This document shows positions 9,189-18,711 of a stretch of 64,000 nucleotides of DNA, in pieces. The translations under genes and the position numbers were made by a program. The DNA is from Candidatus Electrothrix rattekaaiensis. GTDB lineage: Bacteria; Desulfobacterota; Desulfobulbia; Desulfobulbales; Desulfobulbaceae. The stretch spans positions 558,001 through 622,000 of the forward strand of contig JAVQMD010000001.1 of assembly GCA_032595675.1 (NCBI GenBank). Reading direction: 5' to 3'. Positions within the stretch are counted from its first letter, which is position 1; each line of letters begins with the position of its first letter. The notes beneath the pieces were generated by a model, which was not told where the DNA came from, did not search any database, and saw nothing but the letters and a program-made list of their open reading frames with translations.

Positions 9189-9216
9189 AAACCGGCTGCC
9201 TCTTGTTTGCCGGTTT
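9189..9216 (+). promoter_or_regulatory. Leader hairpin upstream of folD
   Basis: Perfect 8-bp stem AAACCGGC/GCCGGTTT with a 12-base loop in the predicted folD leader. It has no T tract and matches no riboswitch I recognise. It could stabilise the mRNA or act as an attenuator. Confidence 0.35.
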
Positions 9217-9269
9217 GCTGTATGTGGGCAGTGAAAATGGTCACATACGGACTCTTTTAAGGAGCAGCC

Positions 9270-10151
9270 ATGAGCGCAAAAATCATCAGCGGAACCGAAA
9301 CCGCAAAGGCGATAAGGGAAGAACTGAAGAAAGAAGTTGCCGAGCTGGCGGATAAGGTGGTTCCGGGCTTGGTTACTATTCTAGTGGGAGAAGATCCCGC
9401 TTCTCAGTCCTATGTGGCGGCCAAAAATAAAACGGCGCACGCTTTGGGGATTCATTCCGAGCAGGTTACCCTGGATGTTGAGACCAGTGAAGAAGATCTG
9501 CTGGCTCTGGTGGAAAAATATAATAACGACGATAAAATTCACGGTATTCTGGTGCAGTTGCCCTTGCCTAAGCATATTGATGAGGCTAAGGTTCTGAATA
9601 CTATTAATCCAGATAAAGATGTGGACGGGTTTCATCCGGTCAATGTGGGACGGATGGTGCTGGGTGAGAAATGCTTCCTGCCCTGTACGCCGCACGGCGT
9701 GCTGGAGCTGTTGCAGCGTTCCGGTGTAGAGACTTCCGGCGCTGAAGTCGTGGTTGTCGGGCGTTCGAATATCGTTGGTAAGCCGGTGGCCAATTTGATG
9801 CTCCAGAAGCGGGCCGCAGGCAATGCCACGGTCACCCTTTGCCATACCCGGACCAAGGACATGGATTTTCACACCAAGCGGGCTGATATCCTGATCGTTG
9901 CCGCCGGTGTGGCCAATATGATCAAGGCGGATCAGGTCAAAGAAGGCGTGGTTGTTATAGATGTCGGTGTGAACCGCATTGGAATGACCGAGTCCGGTAA
10001 AGCCAAGCTGGCCGGTGATGTGGATTTTGAGTCGGTCAAAGAAAAGGCCTCTGCCATCACCCCGGTGCCCGGTGGTGTCGGTCCGATGACCATCACCATG
10101 CTGATGAAAAACACCGTGCAGTCTGCCAGACAGTTTGCAGGACTGGCTTAA
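9270..10151 (+). CDS. folD: Bifunctional methylene-THF dehydrogenase/cyclohydrolase
   Basis: Interconverts methylene-, methenyl- and formyl-tetrahydrofolate in the methyl branch of the Wood-Ljungdahl pathway. At 293 residues it is full length. The substrate motif SYVAAKNK contains the catalytic Lys, and the NAD(P) region has VVVGRSNIVGKP; the C-terminal PGGVGPMT signature is intact. The start has AAGGAGCAGCC upstream. It precedes acsA by 117 bases in the same direction, which fits a carbon-fixation or acetate-oxidation operon supplying methylene-THF to the MetF domain encoded downstream. Confidence 0.97.
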   Translation: MSAKIISGTETAKAIREELKKEVAELADKVVPGLVTILVGEDPASQSYVAAKNKTAHALGIHSEQVTLDVETSEEDLLALVEKYNNDDKIHGILVQLPLPKHIDEAKVLNTINPDKDVDGFHPVNVGRMVLGEKCFLPCTPHGVLELLQRSGVETSGAEVVVVGRSNIVGKPVANLMLQKRAAGNATVTLCHTRTKDMDFHTKRADILIVAAGVANMIKADQVKEGVVVIDVGVNRIGMTESGKAKLAGDVDFESVKEKASAITPVPGGVGPMTITMLMKNTVQSARQFAGLA

Positions 10152-10213
10152 GATCGGGGATCGTCAAAGGATCTTTAAGGGATCGTTAAGGAATAATTTT
10201 AAGGATATGGAAA

Positions 10214-10235
10214 CAGGCATCCGTCGGGATGCCTG
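10214..10235 (+). terminator. Hairpin between folD and acsA
   Basis: 9-bp stem CAGGCATCC/GGATGCCTG with loop GTCG. Only a weak T-rich stretch follows some 15 bases later. It could be a partial terminator or processing site separating folD from the CODH genes. Confidence 0.5.
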
Positions 10236-10268
10236 CTCTCAGACTTCTGTTTTCGAGGAGACCGTACT

Positions 10269-12254
10269 ATGGCTAAGCCTAATCGCTGCGAAAGCTGCAA
10301 CGATATAACCGCCAGCTCAACTCGCGACCTGCTGAACCAGGATCTTGCCAAGCAGGTTCGCACCGCCTATGACCGTATTGAGGATCGGGGAATGTCCGCC
10401 TGTCTGTTCGGCTCAGGAGGCACCTGCTGCCGTAACTGCAATATGGGACCCTGTCAGATCATTGACGGTGTTGAATCTATGGTCGGCATCTGCGGTGCCA
10501 CAGCGGATACGGTTGCGGCCCGAAATTTCGCCCGCGTGGTGGCGGCCGGTACTTCGGCTCATACTGATCATGCCCGGGAAATGGTGCGCGGTTTCATTGC
10601 CACGGCAAAAGGGGAAACCCCGCACGAGATTAAGGATGTAGCGAAGCTGCATGATATGGCCCAACTTTTCGGTATTGCAACCGAAGACCGAGACAAGAAC
10701 GAGATCGCCCTTGAGCTGGGCGAGAAGGCTCTGGCAGAGTTTGGTAGCCAAGATGGTACTCCGCTGACCATGCTCAAGCGGGCCCCGGAAAAACAGCAGA
10801 AGATCTGGAAGGAACAAGGGGTTGAGCCGCGTGGCATTGATCGCGAGGTTGTGGAGATGATGCATCGTACCCATATGGGTGTGGATCAGGAGTATCATAA
10901 TATCATAAAGCAGGCCAGTCGCTGCGCCTTGGCCGACGGTTGGGGTGCTTCCATGCTCTCCACCGAGTTGACCGATATTATGTTCGGTACGCCGGTCCCC
11001 AAACGAGCCATTGTTGATCTCGGCGTGCTTAGGGAAGATATGGTCAACGTGACCGTGCATGGTCATGAGCCGCTTTTGGCAGAGTCCCTTTGTCTGGCAG
11101 CTGAGGACGAGGAGATACTAGCTCTGGCGAAAAAGGCCGGTGCCAAGGGAATTAACTTGGCCGGTGTTTGTTGTACCGGTAACGAAATCCTGATGCGTCG
11201 GGGTATCCCGGTAGCAGGCTCCTTTATCCAGCAGGAGATGGTATTGGCTACCGGTGCGGTGGAGGCTATGGTCGTGGATGTCCAGTGCGTGATGCAGTCG
11301 CTGGCCCAGGTCGTGAAAGGAAAGCATACCGACATCATTACCACCAACTATCGTGCCAAGATGCCCGACGGTGTGCATATTCAGTTTGACGAGCATGACG
11401 CCTATGCCTCAGCTAAGCAGATCTTGGCACATGCTATTGGCAACTTCAAGAAACGGGGTGAGCACTATATCCCGAAAGACAAGAAATTTGATGTGGTTGT
11501 CGGTTTCTCCCATGAGACTATCAATTACATGCTCGGCGGTCGCTTCCGTCAGTCTTATCGTCCCTTGAATGACAATATTATTAACGGTCGTATTCGCGGC
11601 GTAGGTGCCTTGGTCGGCTGTGAGCATTATAAGTATTCTGATGATATTCATTTTGAGATCGCCAAAGAGCTGATTAAGAATAATGTGCTGGTGCTGGCCA
11701 CCGGTTGTGCGGCCCAGGCCCTTGGTAGGCGAGGATTGATGCGTCCAGAAGCGGCAATTGAGTATGCCGGAGATGGGCTGCGCGAGGTCTGCGAGACCGT
11801 GGGTATGCCGCCGGTTCTCCATGTCGGTTCCTGTGTTGATAACTCCCGTCTCCTGATCGCCCTGACCGCGATGGTTAAAGAGGGGGGATTGGGTGATGAT
11901 ATTGCCGAGCTGCCTGCCGTTGGTTCTGCACCCCTGTGGATGAGTGAAAAAGCCGTTGCCATTGGCCAGTACTTTGTCGCCAGCGGTGCCCATGTTATCT
12001 TTCAGGATCTGCCCATCAACGGGGCCAAGAAGTTCTCAGAATATCTTCTCAAGGATATCAAGGAGGAGTTTGGTGCCTGTTGGGGCGTCCAAAACAATCC
12101 TTTGGATATTGCCAAGGCCATGATCGCGGCTATTGATGAAAAACGTGAGGCCCTGGGAATCAATAAGAAGAAAGAGCGCGTGCTTATGGATATGGCTATG
12201 CGTCGGGATCTGGAAGCAGGCAAAGGTATTGCCGGTGCCGGTTGCGGCGGTTGA
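10269..12254 (+). CDS. acsA: Anaerobic CO dehydrogenase, CODH/ACS alpha-type subunit
   Basis: Nickel-iron CODH catalysing CO2/CO interconversion; the CO is passed to acetyl-CoA synthase (AcsB). 661 residues. Cluster D/B ligands are in the N-terminal Cys-rich part (CRNCNMGPC and GICG). C-cluster motifs follow in order: GVCCTGNE, VDVQC, GCEHYKYSDD, ATGCAAQALG and HVGSCVDNSR. The start ATG has GAGGAG upstream. Placement directly before metF-acsD and acsB argues for the ACS-linked role rather than a stand-alone CooS. Confidence 0.96.
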   Translation: MAKPNRCESCNDITASSTRDLLNQDLAKQVRTAYDRIEDRGMSACLFGSGGTCCRNCNMGPCQIIDGVESMVGICGATADTVAARNFARVVAAGTSAHTDHAREMVRGFIATAKGETPHEIKDVAKLHDMAQLFGIATEDRDKNEIALELGEKALAEFGSQDGTPLTMLKRAPEKQQKIWKEQGVEPRGIDREVVEMMHRTHMGVDQEYHNIIKQASRCALADGWGASMLSTELTDIMFGTPVPKRAIVDLGVLREDMVNVTVHGHEPLLAESLCLAAEDEEILALAKKAGAKGINLAGVCCTGNEILMRRGIPVAGSFIQQEMVLATGAVEAMVVDVQCVMQSLAQVVKGKHTDIITTNYRAKMPDGVHIQFDEHDAYASAKQILAHAIGNFKKRGEHYIPKDKKFDVVVGFSHETINYMLGGRFRQSYRPLNDNIINGRIRGVGALVGCEHYKYSDDIHFEIAKELIKNNVLVLATGCAAQALGRRGLMRPEAAIEYAGDGLREVCETVGMPPVLHVGSCVDNSRLLIALTAMVKEGGLGDDIAELPAVGSAPLWMSEKAVAIGQYFVASGAHVIFQDLPINGAKKFSEYLLKDIKEEFGACWGVQNNPLDIAKAMIAAIDEKREALGINKKKERVLMDMAMRRDLEAGKGIAGAGCGG

Positions 12255-12287
12255 GCCGCGAAAAGCATTGATGCGGACGACGACGTA

Positions 12288-12315
12288 GTAGGGGCACGGC
12301 GTGCCGTGCCCCTAC
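12288..12315. repeat. Dispersed palindromic element, copy B
   Basis: Perfect palindrome with arms GTAGGGGCACGGC and GCCGTGCCCCTAC around GT, between acsA and the metF-acsD fusion. It could attenuate or stabilise the polycistronic message. Confidence 0.9.
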
Positions 12316-12396
12316 GGCATAAAAAATAAGGCATTGAGTTCTGCAGAACAAATTTCTGCCCGCAGGGCGGATCAGGTATAGAGGAGAGGAGGATTG

Positions 12397-15054
12397 ATGA
12401 AATCGGGGAGCAATTTGGAGCGGGTGCTCAGGAGCGGCGCATTTGCCGTGACCGGTGAGCTGGGGCCGCCGAAGAACAGTGACCCTGATGTGGTCAGAGA
12501 GAAGGCGAGAATCCTGAAAGGCAATGTGGATGCGGTTAATATCACCGACTGTCAGACCGCGATAGTCCGGATGTCATCCATCGGTGCCGGGCTGCTGGCC
12601 CAGGCCGAAGGGGTGGAGCCGGTTATCCAGATGACCTGTCGGGACAGAAACCGAATCGGTATGCAGTCGGATTTGCTGGCTGCATCCGCACTGGGGCTGA
12701 AGAATTTGCTTTGTCTGACCGGCGATCATCAGAAGTTCGGCAATCATCCCGGTTCTAAAGGCGTATTTGATATGGATTCTATCCAGCTGTTAGGGATGAT
12801 CCGGGATATGCGGGACGGGAAGAAATTTCAATGCGGCGAGGAAATTAAAGGAAAGGGGACAGATCTCTTTCTCGGTGCAGCAGCCAATCCCTTTGCCTAT
12901 CCTCATGAGTTCCGAGCGGTGCGCATGGGGAAAAAGATTGCCAACGGTGCTGATTTTATCCAGACCCAGATCATTTATAATCTGGATCGCTTTGCCGAGT
13001 TTATGAAGACGGCTCGCGAACTCGGTCTGCATGAAAAAGCCTATATCCTTGCCGGTGTGACTCCGCCCAAGTCTGTGGGCATGGCACGCTACATGAAGAA
13101 ATTTGTGCCGGGCATGGATGTGACCGACGAGGTCATCAAACGGATGCAGGGGGCAAAGGATAAAAAGCAGGAAGGAATTAACATCTGTGTTGATATTATC
13201 AATCAGGTCAAAGAGATTCCCGGTGTGGCTGGTGTTCATGTCATGGCCATTGAGTGGGAAGAGGCGGTTCCTGAAATTTGTGAAAAAGCAGGTCTGCTCC
13301 CACGTCCGACTTTTGATGTTTTTGGCGAGCCTGCCCTTGCGTTTGAAGCTACAGAAGAAAAGGCTGCCGAGGCTATTGAGGTCAGAGGTACTGACGAAGA
13401 TCTGGATGCCGCCGATGATGTTCTGGAACAAGCCAAGGCCGAAGCTGAAAAAATTATAGCCGCCGCCCGGACCCAAGCTGCCGCTTTTGCCGGTCAGACT
13501 GCTCAGTCCGGCGAAGCGACAACGGAAAATGCTGCTGTCGGCGGACAGGCGGCAGATGATGCAGGAGAACATGCGATGAATGAAAAAGGCCGCCGTGCGG
13601 CATTGGAATCAGTCAATCAGGGCCTGAATGCCTTGAAAAAGGCCTACGGCCTGAGCGATGATCAGTTTGATGCATTGATGAACTTTGTTGATGCAGCTTC
13701 GGTACTGAATAAAGAACCGGAGGGGATGACACAACAGCCTTCCGGAGCAACTCCTGCACCTGCCTCTCCTGCTGTACCGGCGGTTGAAGAAAAAACAGAT
13801 GATGCCGCCGCCAAAGCAAAGGCGGAAGCTGAAGCTAAGGCAAAAGCCGAAGCCGCTGCCAAGGCAGAGGCGGAAGCTAAAGCAAAGGCTGATGTAGAGG
13901 CCAAGGCAAAAGCCGAAGCTGTTGCTAAGGCTGAAATGGAGAAAAAGGCTACCGCAGAAGCTGCTGCTCAAGCGGAAGCAAAAGCAGAGGCTGAAAAGAA
14001 GGCTGCTGAAGTAAAAGCAGCTGAAGCAACGCCTGCTCCGGCTGCTGCTCCTTCTGACTTGGATGCTCCGGTTCTGTCCACCGATGAAACACCTTTTGCT
14101 GAGCGCGTGACCAAGGTGCCAGCTGCCAGCTATAAGGTAGATTATTCCGGTGCAATCCGTGAGGTGACTATGGGTAACGGCGATAAAGCTGTTACTGTGG
14201 GTGGTGCCACATCGCTGCCTTTCCATCTCTTTGAGGGCGAACTGGGCAATAAGCCGCTCATCGCTATGGAGATCATGGATGTCCGACCTGATAACTGGCC
14301 TGACACCCTGACAAAATACTTTGACGATGTTATGGACAGTCCGGTGGACTGGGCCAAGAAATGCGTTGATGTGTATAAGGCTGATGCCCTGAATATCTGG
14401 CTCAACGGCACAGATCCTAACGGGGAAAATCGTTCGGCGGCAGATGCGGCCAAGGACGCGGCAGCTGTTATCGAGGCTGTTGATGTGCCGATCATCATCT
14501 GGGGGTGTGGTAATTCCGAGAAGGATACGGAAACCCTGCGCGAGGTGACCTCGCTGATCGGTGACAAGAAAGTCTGTCTGGCACCGCTTGAGGATGCCAA
14601 CTACCGTGCTATCGGCGCAACGGCAATGGCCTTTCAGCATCCTATGGTTGCAGCCTCTCCCATTGATGTCAATCTGGCCAAGCAGTTGAATATTCTCCTG
14701 GAAAATCTCGGTGTGCCGCTTGGTACGGTAATGATGGACCCGTCAGTCGGTGCGCTGGGTTACGGTATTGAATATACGTATTCAGTTATGGAGCGTATTC
14801 GTATCGCTGCATTGACCCAGAAAGATGAAAAACTTCAGGTGCCGATTATCTGTAACCTCGGACGTGAGGTCTGGAAGGCCAAAGAGGTCGGGCTGCCCAC
14901 GGATGAGATGCTGGGCGATCAGGAAAATCGCGGTATTATGATGGAGGCGATTACGGCTTCCTGTATGCTGATGGCCGGTGGAGAAGTCCTGATCATGCGC
15001 CATCCCAAGGCGGTCAACATGACCAAGGCCCTCATTAACGGCCTAGCTGGTTAA
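12397..15054 (+). CDS. Fusion of methylene-THF reductase (MetF) and CFeSP small subunit (AcsD/CdhD)
   Basis: The start is the ATG at 12397 behind GAGGAGAGGAGG, giving 885 residues. Residues ~1-310 are a MetF-type methylene-THF reductase (TGELGPPK, VNITDCQTA, CRDRNRIGMQSDLL, CLTGDH). Residues ~311-465 are a spacer. Residues ~468-545 are an Ala/Lys/Glu-rich repeat, probably one long helix. Residues ~556-885 match the corrinoid iron-sulfur protein small subunit of CODH/ACS (MEIMDVRPDNWP, WLNGTDPNG, MMDPSVGALGYGIEY). The frame is open throughout, so this is a real fusion in the sequence as given. It would couple methyl-THF formation to methyl transfer onto the corrinoid protein. The methyltransferase AcsE and the MetV partner are not in the window. 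Confidence 0.92.
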   Translation: MKSGSNLERVLRSGAFAVTGELGPPKNSDPDVVREKARILKGNVDAVNITDCQTAIVRMSSIGAGLLAQAEGVEPVIQMTCRDRNRIGMQSDLLAASALGLKNLLCLTGDHQKFGNHPGSKGVFDMDSIQLLGMIRDMRDGKKFQCGEEIKGKGTDLFLGAAANPFAYPHEFRAVRMGKKIANGADFIQTQIIYNLDRFAEFMKTARELGLHEKAYILAGVTPPKSVGMARYMKKFVPGMDVTDEVIKRMQGAKDKKQEGINICVDIINQVKEIPGVAGVHVMAIEWEEAVPEICEKAGLLPRPTFDVFGEPALAFEATEEKAAEAIEVRGTDEDLDAADDVLEQAKAEAEKIIAAARTQAAAFAGQTAQSGEATTENAAVGGQAADDAGEHAMNEKGRRAALESVNQGLNALKKAYGLSDDQFDALMNFVDAASVLNKEPEGMTQQPSGATPAPASPAVPAVEEKTDDAAAKAKAEAEAKAKAEAAAKAEAEAKAKADVEAKAKAEAVAKAEMEKKATAEAAAQAEAKAEAEKKAAEVKAAEATPAPAAAPSDLDAPVLSTDETPFAERVTKVPAASYKVDYSGAIREVTMGNGDKAVTVGGATSLPFHLFEGELGNKPLIAMEIMDVRPDNWPDTLTKYFDDVMDSPVDWAKKCVDVYKADALNIWLNGTDPNGENRSAADAAKDAAAVIEAVDVPIIIWGCGNSEKDTETLREVTSLIGDKKVCLAPLEDANYRAIGATAMAFQHPMVAASPIDVNLAKQLNILLENLGVPLGTVMMDPSVGALGYGIEYTYSVMERIRIAALTQKDEKLQVPIICNLGREVWKAKEVGLPTDEMLGDQENRGIMMEAITASCMLMAGGEVLIMRHPKAVNMTKALINGLAG

Positions 15055-15149
15055 TGAAGATCTGCTCACTTGCTCAAAAGCAAAAAAGCACGTCATGAAC
15101 CTGAACTCTGAACCGTCTACACCAGATACACCATAAGGGAGTTGTCTCA

Positions 15150-17357
15150 ATGTCGAAGATCATTTGCTCCGCAGCGATTCGCGGCGCCCAAAAAATCGTG
15201 GATATGGCTGAAGCGTCCTACGAGGAGGCCGTAAAGAAGTACGGCCCTGAACAGGAAGTTTCCTTTCCCAATACTGCCTATTACCTGCCGATTATTTACT
15301 CCATGCTTGGAGCCAAGGTGGAGAAACTCGGTGATATGAAAGATATTTTTCAGGAATGTCGCAAGCTCCTGCCAGCTGTTGTTTCCGAGGACATTTGGCT
15401 GCCCTACTTGGCACCTGCCTTGGATGCCGGAATGGCTACCTATTTTGCCGAGGAAATGTACGAGGCAATTGATTACCTGAATTCACCGGATTATTACACT
15501 AAGACCGAAGATCCCACAGCGGATAATATCTGGCTGGGCGCGGCGGACGATGTTATTTTCCGGAAACGCGGTGTCGAGTTTGTTGACGGCACGGCTCCGG
15601 GTTTTGCCGCCATTGTCGGTTCACCGGCAGATCCTGAGGTTGCCTCGAAAATCGCCTTGGAATTGCAGGAGAAAAATCTCTATATCTTCATGCATACTGA
15701 TTCCGATGGGAATTATATGCCTGATCTGTTGGTTAAAAGTGGGGTGCAGGTCGGTTGGAACACTCGCTTGGTGCCCTTTGGTAAACGCTATACCTCGGTG
15801 GTTTTTTCCATCGGTTTTGCCTGTCGTGTGGCCATGGCCTTTGGTGGTGTGAAGCCGGGTGATTCCAGAGCGAACCTTATTTACAACAAAGAGCGAACCT
15901 ACGCCTTTGTTATCCCTTTTGGTCAGGTCAGCGACGAGTGGTATGCTAATGCTGCCGGTGCGATCAACTGGGGCTTTCCCGCTATCTCTGACTATGCTAT
16001 TCCCGAGATTCTGCCCACAGGTATCTGTACCTATGAGCATGTGGTGTCTGATGTACCCCATGATGAAATTGTCCAGAAGGCCATTGAAGTGCGCGGCCTC
16101 AAGGTCAACGTCAGCAAAATCGATATTCCCATGTCCTTTGGCCCGGCCTTTGAGGGTGAGCGTATTCGTAAGGATGATCTCTTTATGGAATGCGGTGGTG
16201 GTCGAACCACCGGCGTGGAGGTGCTGATTTCAAAAGAAATGGACGAGGTGGAAGACGGGCTGGTGACGTTGGAAGGACCGGATATTGCCGATATCGAATT
16301 AGGCCAGAATTTGCCCATCGCTATTCTGGCCGAGGTGGCCGGACGTGAGATGCAGTCGGATTTCGAGCCTATCCTGGAGCGTCAGTTTCATCACCTGATG
16401 AACTATATTCAGGGCATCATGCATATCGGCCAGCGGAATATCATGTGGGTCCGCATCGGCAAGGCTGCCGTGGAAAAAGGTTTTTCCTTTAAACATCTTG
16501 GTGTGGTGTTACATGGTAAGTTGCATCAGGAATTCGGCGCGATTCTCGATAAGGTGCAGATCAAGATCTACACTGAACAGGAAAAAGTCGAAGAGGTTAT
16601 GGATATTGCTAGGCAGGTGTATGAAGAGCGTGACCTGCGCCTCGGCTCCATGACTGATGAGACCGAAGATGTTTTCTACTCCTGTACCCTGTGCCAGTCT
16701 TTTGCACCCAGCCATGTCTGCGTGATCACACCGGAGCGTATTGGTATGTGCGGTGCCTATAACTGGTTGGACGGCAAGGCCTCCTTTCAGATTAACCCCA
16801 CCGGCCCGAACCAGCCCATTGATAAGGGCGAGTGTACAGATGCTGATAACGGCTATTTTACCGGTATCAACGAGTTTGTTAACCAAGCTTCCCGAGGCGC
16901 GGTGCCCGAGGTCAGTTGCTATTCTTTGATGAATAATCCCATGACCGCTTGCGGTTGCTTTGAGGCTATTGCCGCCATGTTGCCGCAATGTAACGGAATC
17001 ATGGTGGTCAACCGTGATTACATGGGAATGACCCCGTCCGGTATGAAATTCACCACCTTGGCCGGTATGGCTGGCGGCGGTATGCAGACTCCTGGGTTTA
17101 TGGGTGTGTCTAAGCATTACATGTCCAGTAAAAAACTGTTCAAGGCTGAAGGCGGCGTTAAGCGAATGGTCTGGATGCCGAAAATCCTCAAGGATGAGAT
17201 CAGCGAGAAGCTCAAGGCCTTATGTGAGTTTGAGGGCATGCCGGAGCTTTACGACATGATCGCCACAGAAGAGCAAGGCACCACAGAGGAAGAGATTCTT
17301 GCCTTCCTGAAGGAGAAGGGGCATCCTGCTCTGGAGATGGAAACGGCTATGGGGTGA
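15150..17357 (+). CDS. acsB: Acetyl-CoA synthase, CODH/ACS beta subunit
   Basis: Condenses CO, a methyl group from the corrinoid protein and CoA to acetyl-CoA at the nickel A-cluster. 735 residues, close to the usual size. A-cluster ligands are visible in CTLCQSF, in GMCGAYNWLDG and in ACGCFEA. The N-terminal CODH-contacting domain is complete. The start has AAGGGAG upstream. It follows the MetF-AcsD gene by 95 bases. acsC, normally adjacent, is displaced 2.4 kb by inserted genes. Confidence 0.97.
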   Translation: MSKIICSAAIRGAQKIVDMAEASYEEAVKKYGPEQEVSFPNTAYYLPIIYSMLGAKVEKLGDMKDIFQECRKLLPAVVSEDIWLPYLAPALDAGMATYFAEEMYEAIDYLNSPDYYTKTEDPTADNIWLGAADDVIFRKRGVEFVDGTAPGFAAIVGSPADPEVASKIALELQEKNLYIFMHTDSDGNYMPDLLVKSGVQVGWNTRLVPFGKRYTSVVFSIGFACRVAMAFGGVKPGDSRANLIYNKERTYAFVIPFGQVSDEWYANAAGAINWGFPAISDYAIPEILPTGICTYEHVVSDVPHDEIVQKAIEVRGLKVNVSKIDIPMSFGPAFEGERIRKDDLFMECGGGRTTGVEVLISKEMDEVEDGLVTLEGPDIADIELGQNLPIAILAEVAGREMQSDFEPILERQFHHLMNYIQGIMHIGQRNIMWVRIGKAAVEKGFSFKHLGVVLHGKLHQEFGAILDKVQIKIYTEQEKVEEVMDIARQVYEERDLRLGSMTDETEDVFYSCTLCQSFAPSHVCVITPERIGMCGAYNWLDGKASFQINPTGPNQPIDKGECTDADNGYFTGINEFVNQASRGAVPEVSCYSLMNNPMTACGCFEAIAAMLPQCNGIMVVNRDYMGMTPSGMKFTTLAGMAGGGMQTPGFMGVSKHYMSSKKLFKAEGGVKRMVWMPKILKDEISEKLKALCEFEGMPELYDMIATEEQGTTEEEILAFLKEKGHPALEMETAMG

Positions 17358-17380
17358 TTCGCTAGGACGCTCAATTCTAT

Positions 17381-17436
17381 CGGGAATCAGAAGTATTTAT
17401 TGGCTGTCTGATTCCCGAATAACTGTCTGATTCCCG
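17381..17436. repeat. Inverted and direct repeats after acsB
   Basis: CGGGAATCAG at 17381 pairs with either of two CTGATTCCCG copies at 17408 and 17427, the latter two being tandem 19-base repeats. This gives two alternative 10-bp stems. It is a possible terminator of acsB or a junction scar where the accessory genes begin. Confidence 0.6.
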
Positions 17437-17448
17437 AATAAGTAAATA

Positions 17449-18171
17449 ATGAGAGATAAGGAGGTCATAAAAAGGTTTATAGAGTATCTGAATAACTCTT
17501 ATGGCAAGGCACTGAAAATTGATAGATGGCCTGATGAAGAAAATAGAGAGTCTCCTGATATTGATGCTATCGCCGGGGAATACGCAATAGAACATACCCG
17601 TTTCGATACAGTTGAAAACCAAACCCGTGATAGCGACTATTTTTTGAAGGTAGTGCAAGGACTGGAAGAGGAGTTTTATGGAAAATTAGATTATCAACTT
17701 GATATTATATTTCCTTATGATGCTGTAAGAAGAGGTCAGGACTGGTCTAACATTAAAGAATCAATTCGCAAATGGATTATCAATGAATCTTGTTTGTTGA
17801 GTGATGGAACAGCTTGGATTCAAGAAATTCCAGATATACCTTTAAAATTGTATATTAATACACATCGAAATCCCGATATAATTGGAAGGGTATTATTTAG
17901 TCGTTTTCAACCGAGAGAACACTCAGAAGCTAATCGCTTGAAAAGTCAGCTTAATAGGAAAATACAGAAACTTAATAAGTATAAGAGACAGAACTATTTT
18001 ACACTATTACTTATTGAATCCAATGATATTGCACTGATGAATAAATTGAAGTTCGTTGAATGGGTAAAAAATGCTTTCCCTGTATATCCAGAGGGTGTTG
18101 ATGATTTTTGGTATGTGAAGACATCTCCATCAGATATTCATTTTGTAAACATTACGAGTTATTGCAAGTAA
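17449..18171 (+). CDS. Hypothetical protein, possible nuclease-like fold
   Basis: 240 residues, AT-rich, unlike the neighbouring acs genes. I do not recognise a named family. An early segment (SPDID then YAIEHT about ten residues later) resembles the Asp...Glu-X-Thr/Lys arrangement of restriction-type PD-(D/E)XK proteins, but the match is weak. It is the first of a run of accessory genes inserted between acsB and acsC. No clear ribosome-binding site precedes the start. Confidence 0.6.
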   Translation: MRDKEVIKRFIEYLNNSYGKALKIDRWPDEENRESPDIDAIAGEYAIEHTRFDTVENQTRDSDYFLKVVQGLEEEFYGKLDYQLDIIFPYDAVRRGQDWSNIKESIRKWIINESCLLSDGTAWIQEIPDIPLKLYINTHRNPDIIGRVLFSRFQPREHSEANRLKSQLNRKIQKLNKYKRQNYFTLLLIESNDIALMNKLKFVEWVKNAFPVYPEGVDDFWYVKTSPSDIHFVNITSYCK

Positions 18172-18214
18172 GTCGCAGCTTAAATTTTGGAAGTAGAAAC
18201 TTGAAAATTTTTAT

Positions 18215-18430
18215 ATGAAAACAGTTACTCTAAGAATAGACGACAGCATTATTGAGAAATTTCTATGGCTGTTGGAACAATTTAAAAGCCAAATTAAGAT
18301 TTTGGATCAGTCCGATTATGTCAGTGACGATGAATACCTGAGATCAATCGACGGTATGGTGCAGAGTATTAATGAGGCGAGAGAAGAGCCGGAGAACAAA
18401 GGGGTTACATTGGATAAGTTGGATTGGTGA
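18215..18430 (+). CDS. Putative type II antitoxin
   Basis: 71 residues, acidic, with an N-terminal strand-helix (MKTVTLRIDDSIIEK) as in ribbon-helix-helix or similar antitoxins and a charged C-terminal tail. Its stop codon overlaps the start of the toxin gene (TGATG). The assignment rests mainly on this pairing. Confidence 0.75.
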   Translation: MKTVTLRIDDSIIEKFLWLLEQFKSQIKILDQSDYVSDDEYLRSIDGMVQSINEAREEPENKGVTLDKLDW

Positions 18431-18690
18431 TGTACACTGTCAAATTTATGACGCAGGCACAGAAAGATGCCAAGAAACTGGCTGCCAGCGGATTAAAAAG
18501 AAAAGCTCAAAAACTGATCGAAATTATACAAAATAACCCTTTACAATATCCGCCGGAATACGAATTTTTGAAAGGCGATATGAAAGGATTGATCAGCCGA
18601 CGTATCAATAAGCAGCATCGTCTGGTTTATGAAATTTTTGAAGAAGAAAAGCGCATTAAAATTTATCGTATGTGGAGCCATTACGAATAA
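18430..18690 (+). CDS. Putative RelE-superfamily (Txe/YoeB-like) toxin
   Basis: The start is the ATG at 18430 overlapping the antitoxin stop; in-frame TTG and GTG codons lie just before it. 86 residues. The C-terminal part (SRRINKQHRLVYEI) is the conserved RelE/YoeB core that forms the ribosome-dependent mRNA-cleaving site, followed by a strand ending in W-S-H-Y. It is expected to be neutralised by the preceding antitoxin. Confidence 0.85.
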   Translation: MYTVKFMTQAQKDAKKLAASGLKRKAQKLIEIIQNNPLQYPPEYEFLKGDMKGLISRRINKQHRLVYEIFEEEKRIKIYRMWSHYE

Positions 18691-18711
18691 GTTTTTCAAG
18701 AGTATCATTAC

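Noticed and set aside
8857-9244. Two small minus-strand genes before folD
   Set aside because: They overlap each other and the predicted folD promoter, and show AT-rich random composition.
13609-14640. Long antisense frame opposite the metF-acsD linker
   Set aside because: It is a by-product of the Ala/Lys/Glu codon repeat and resembles no protein.
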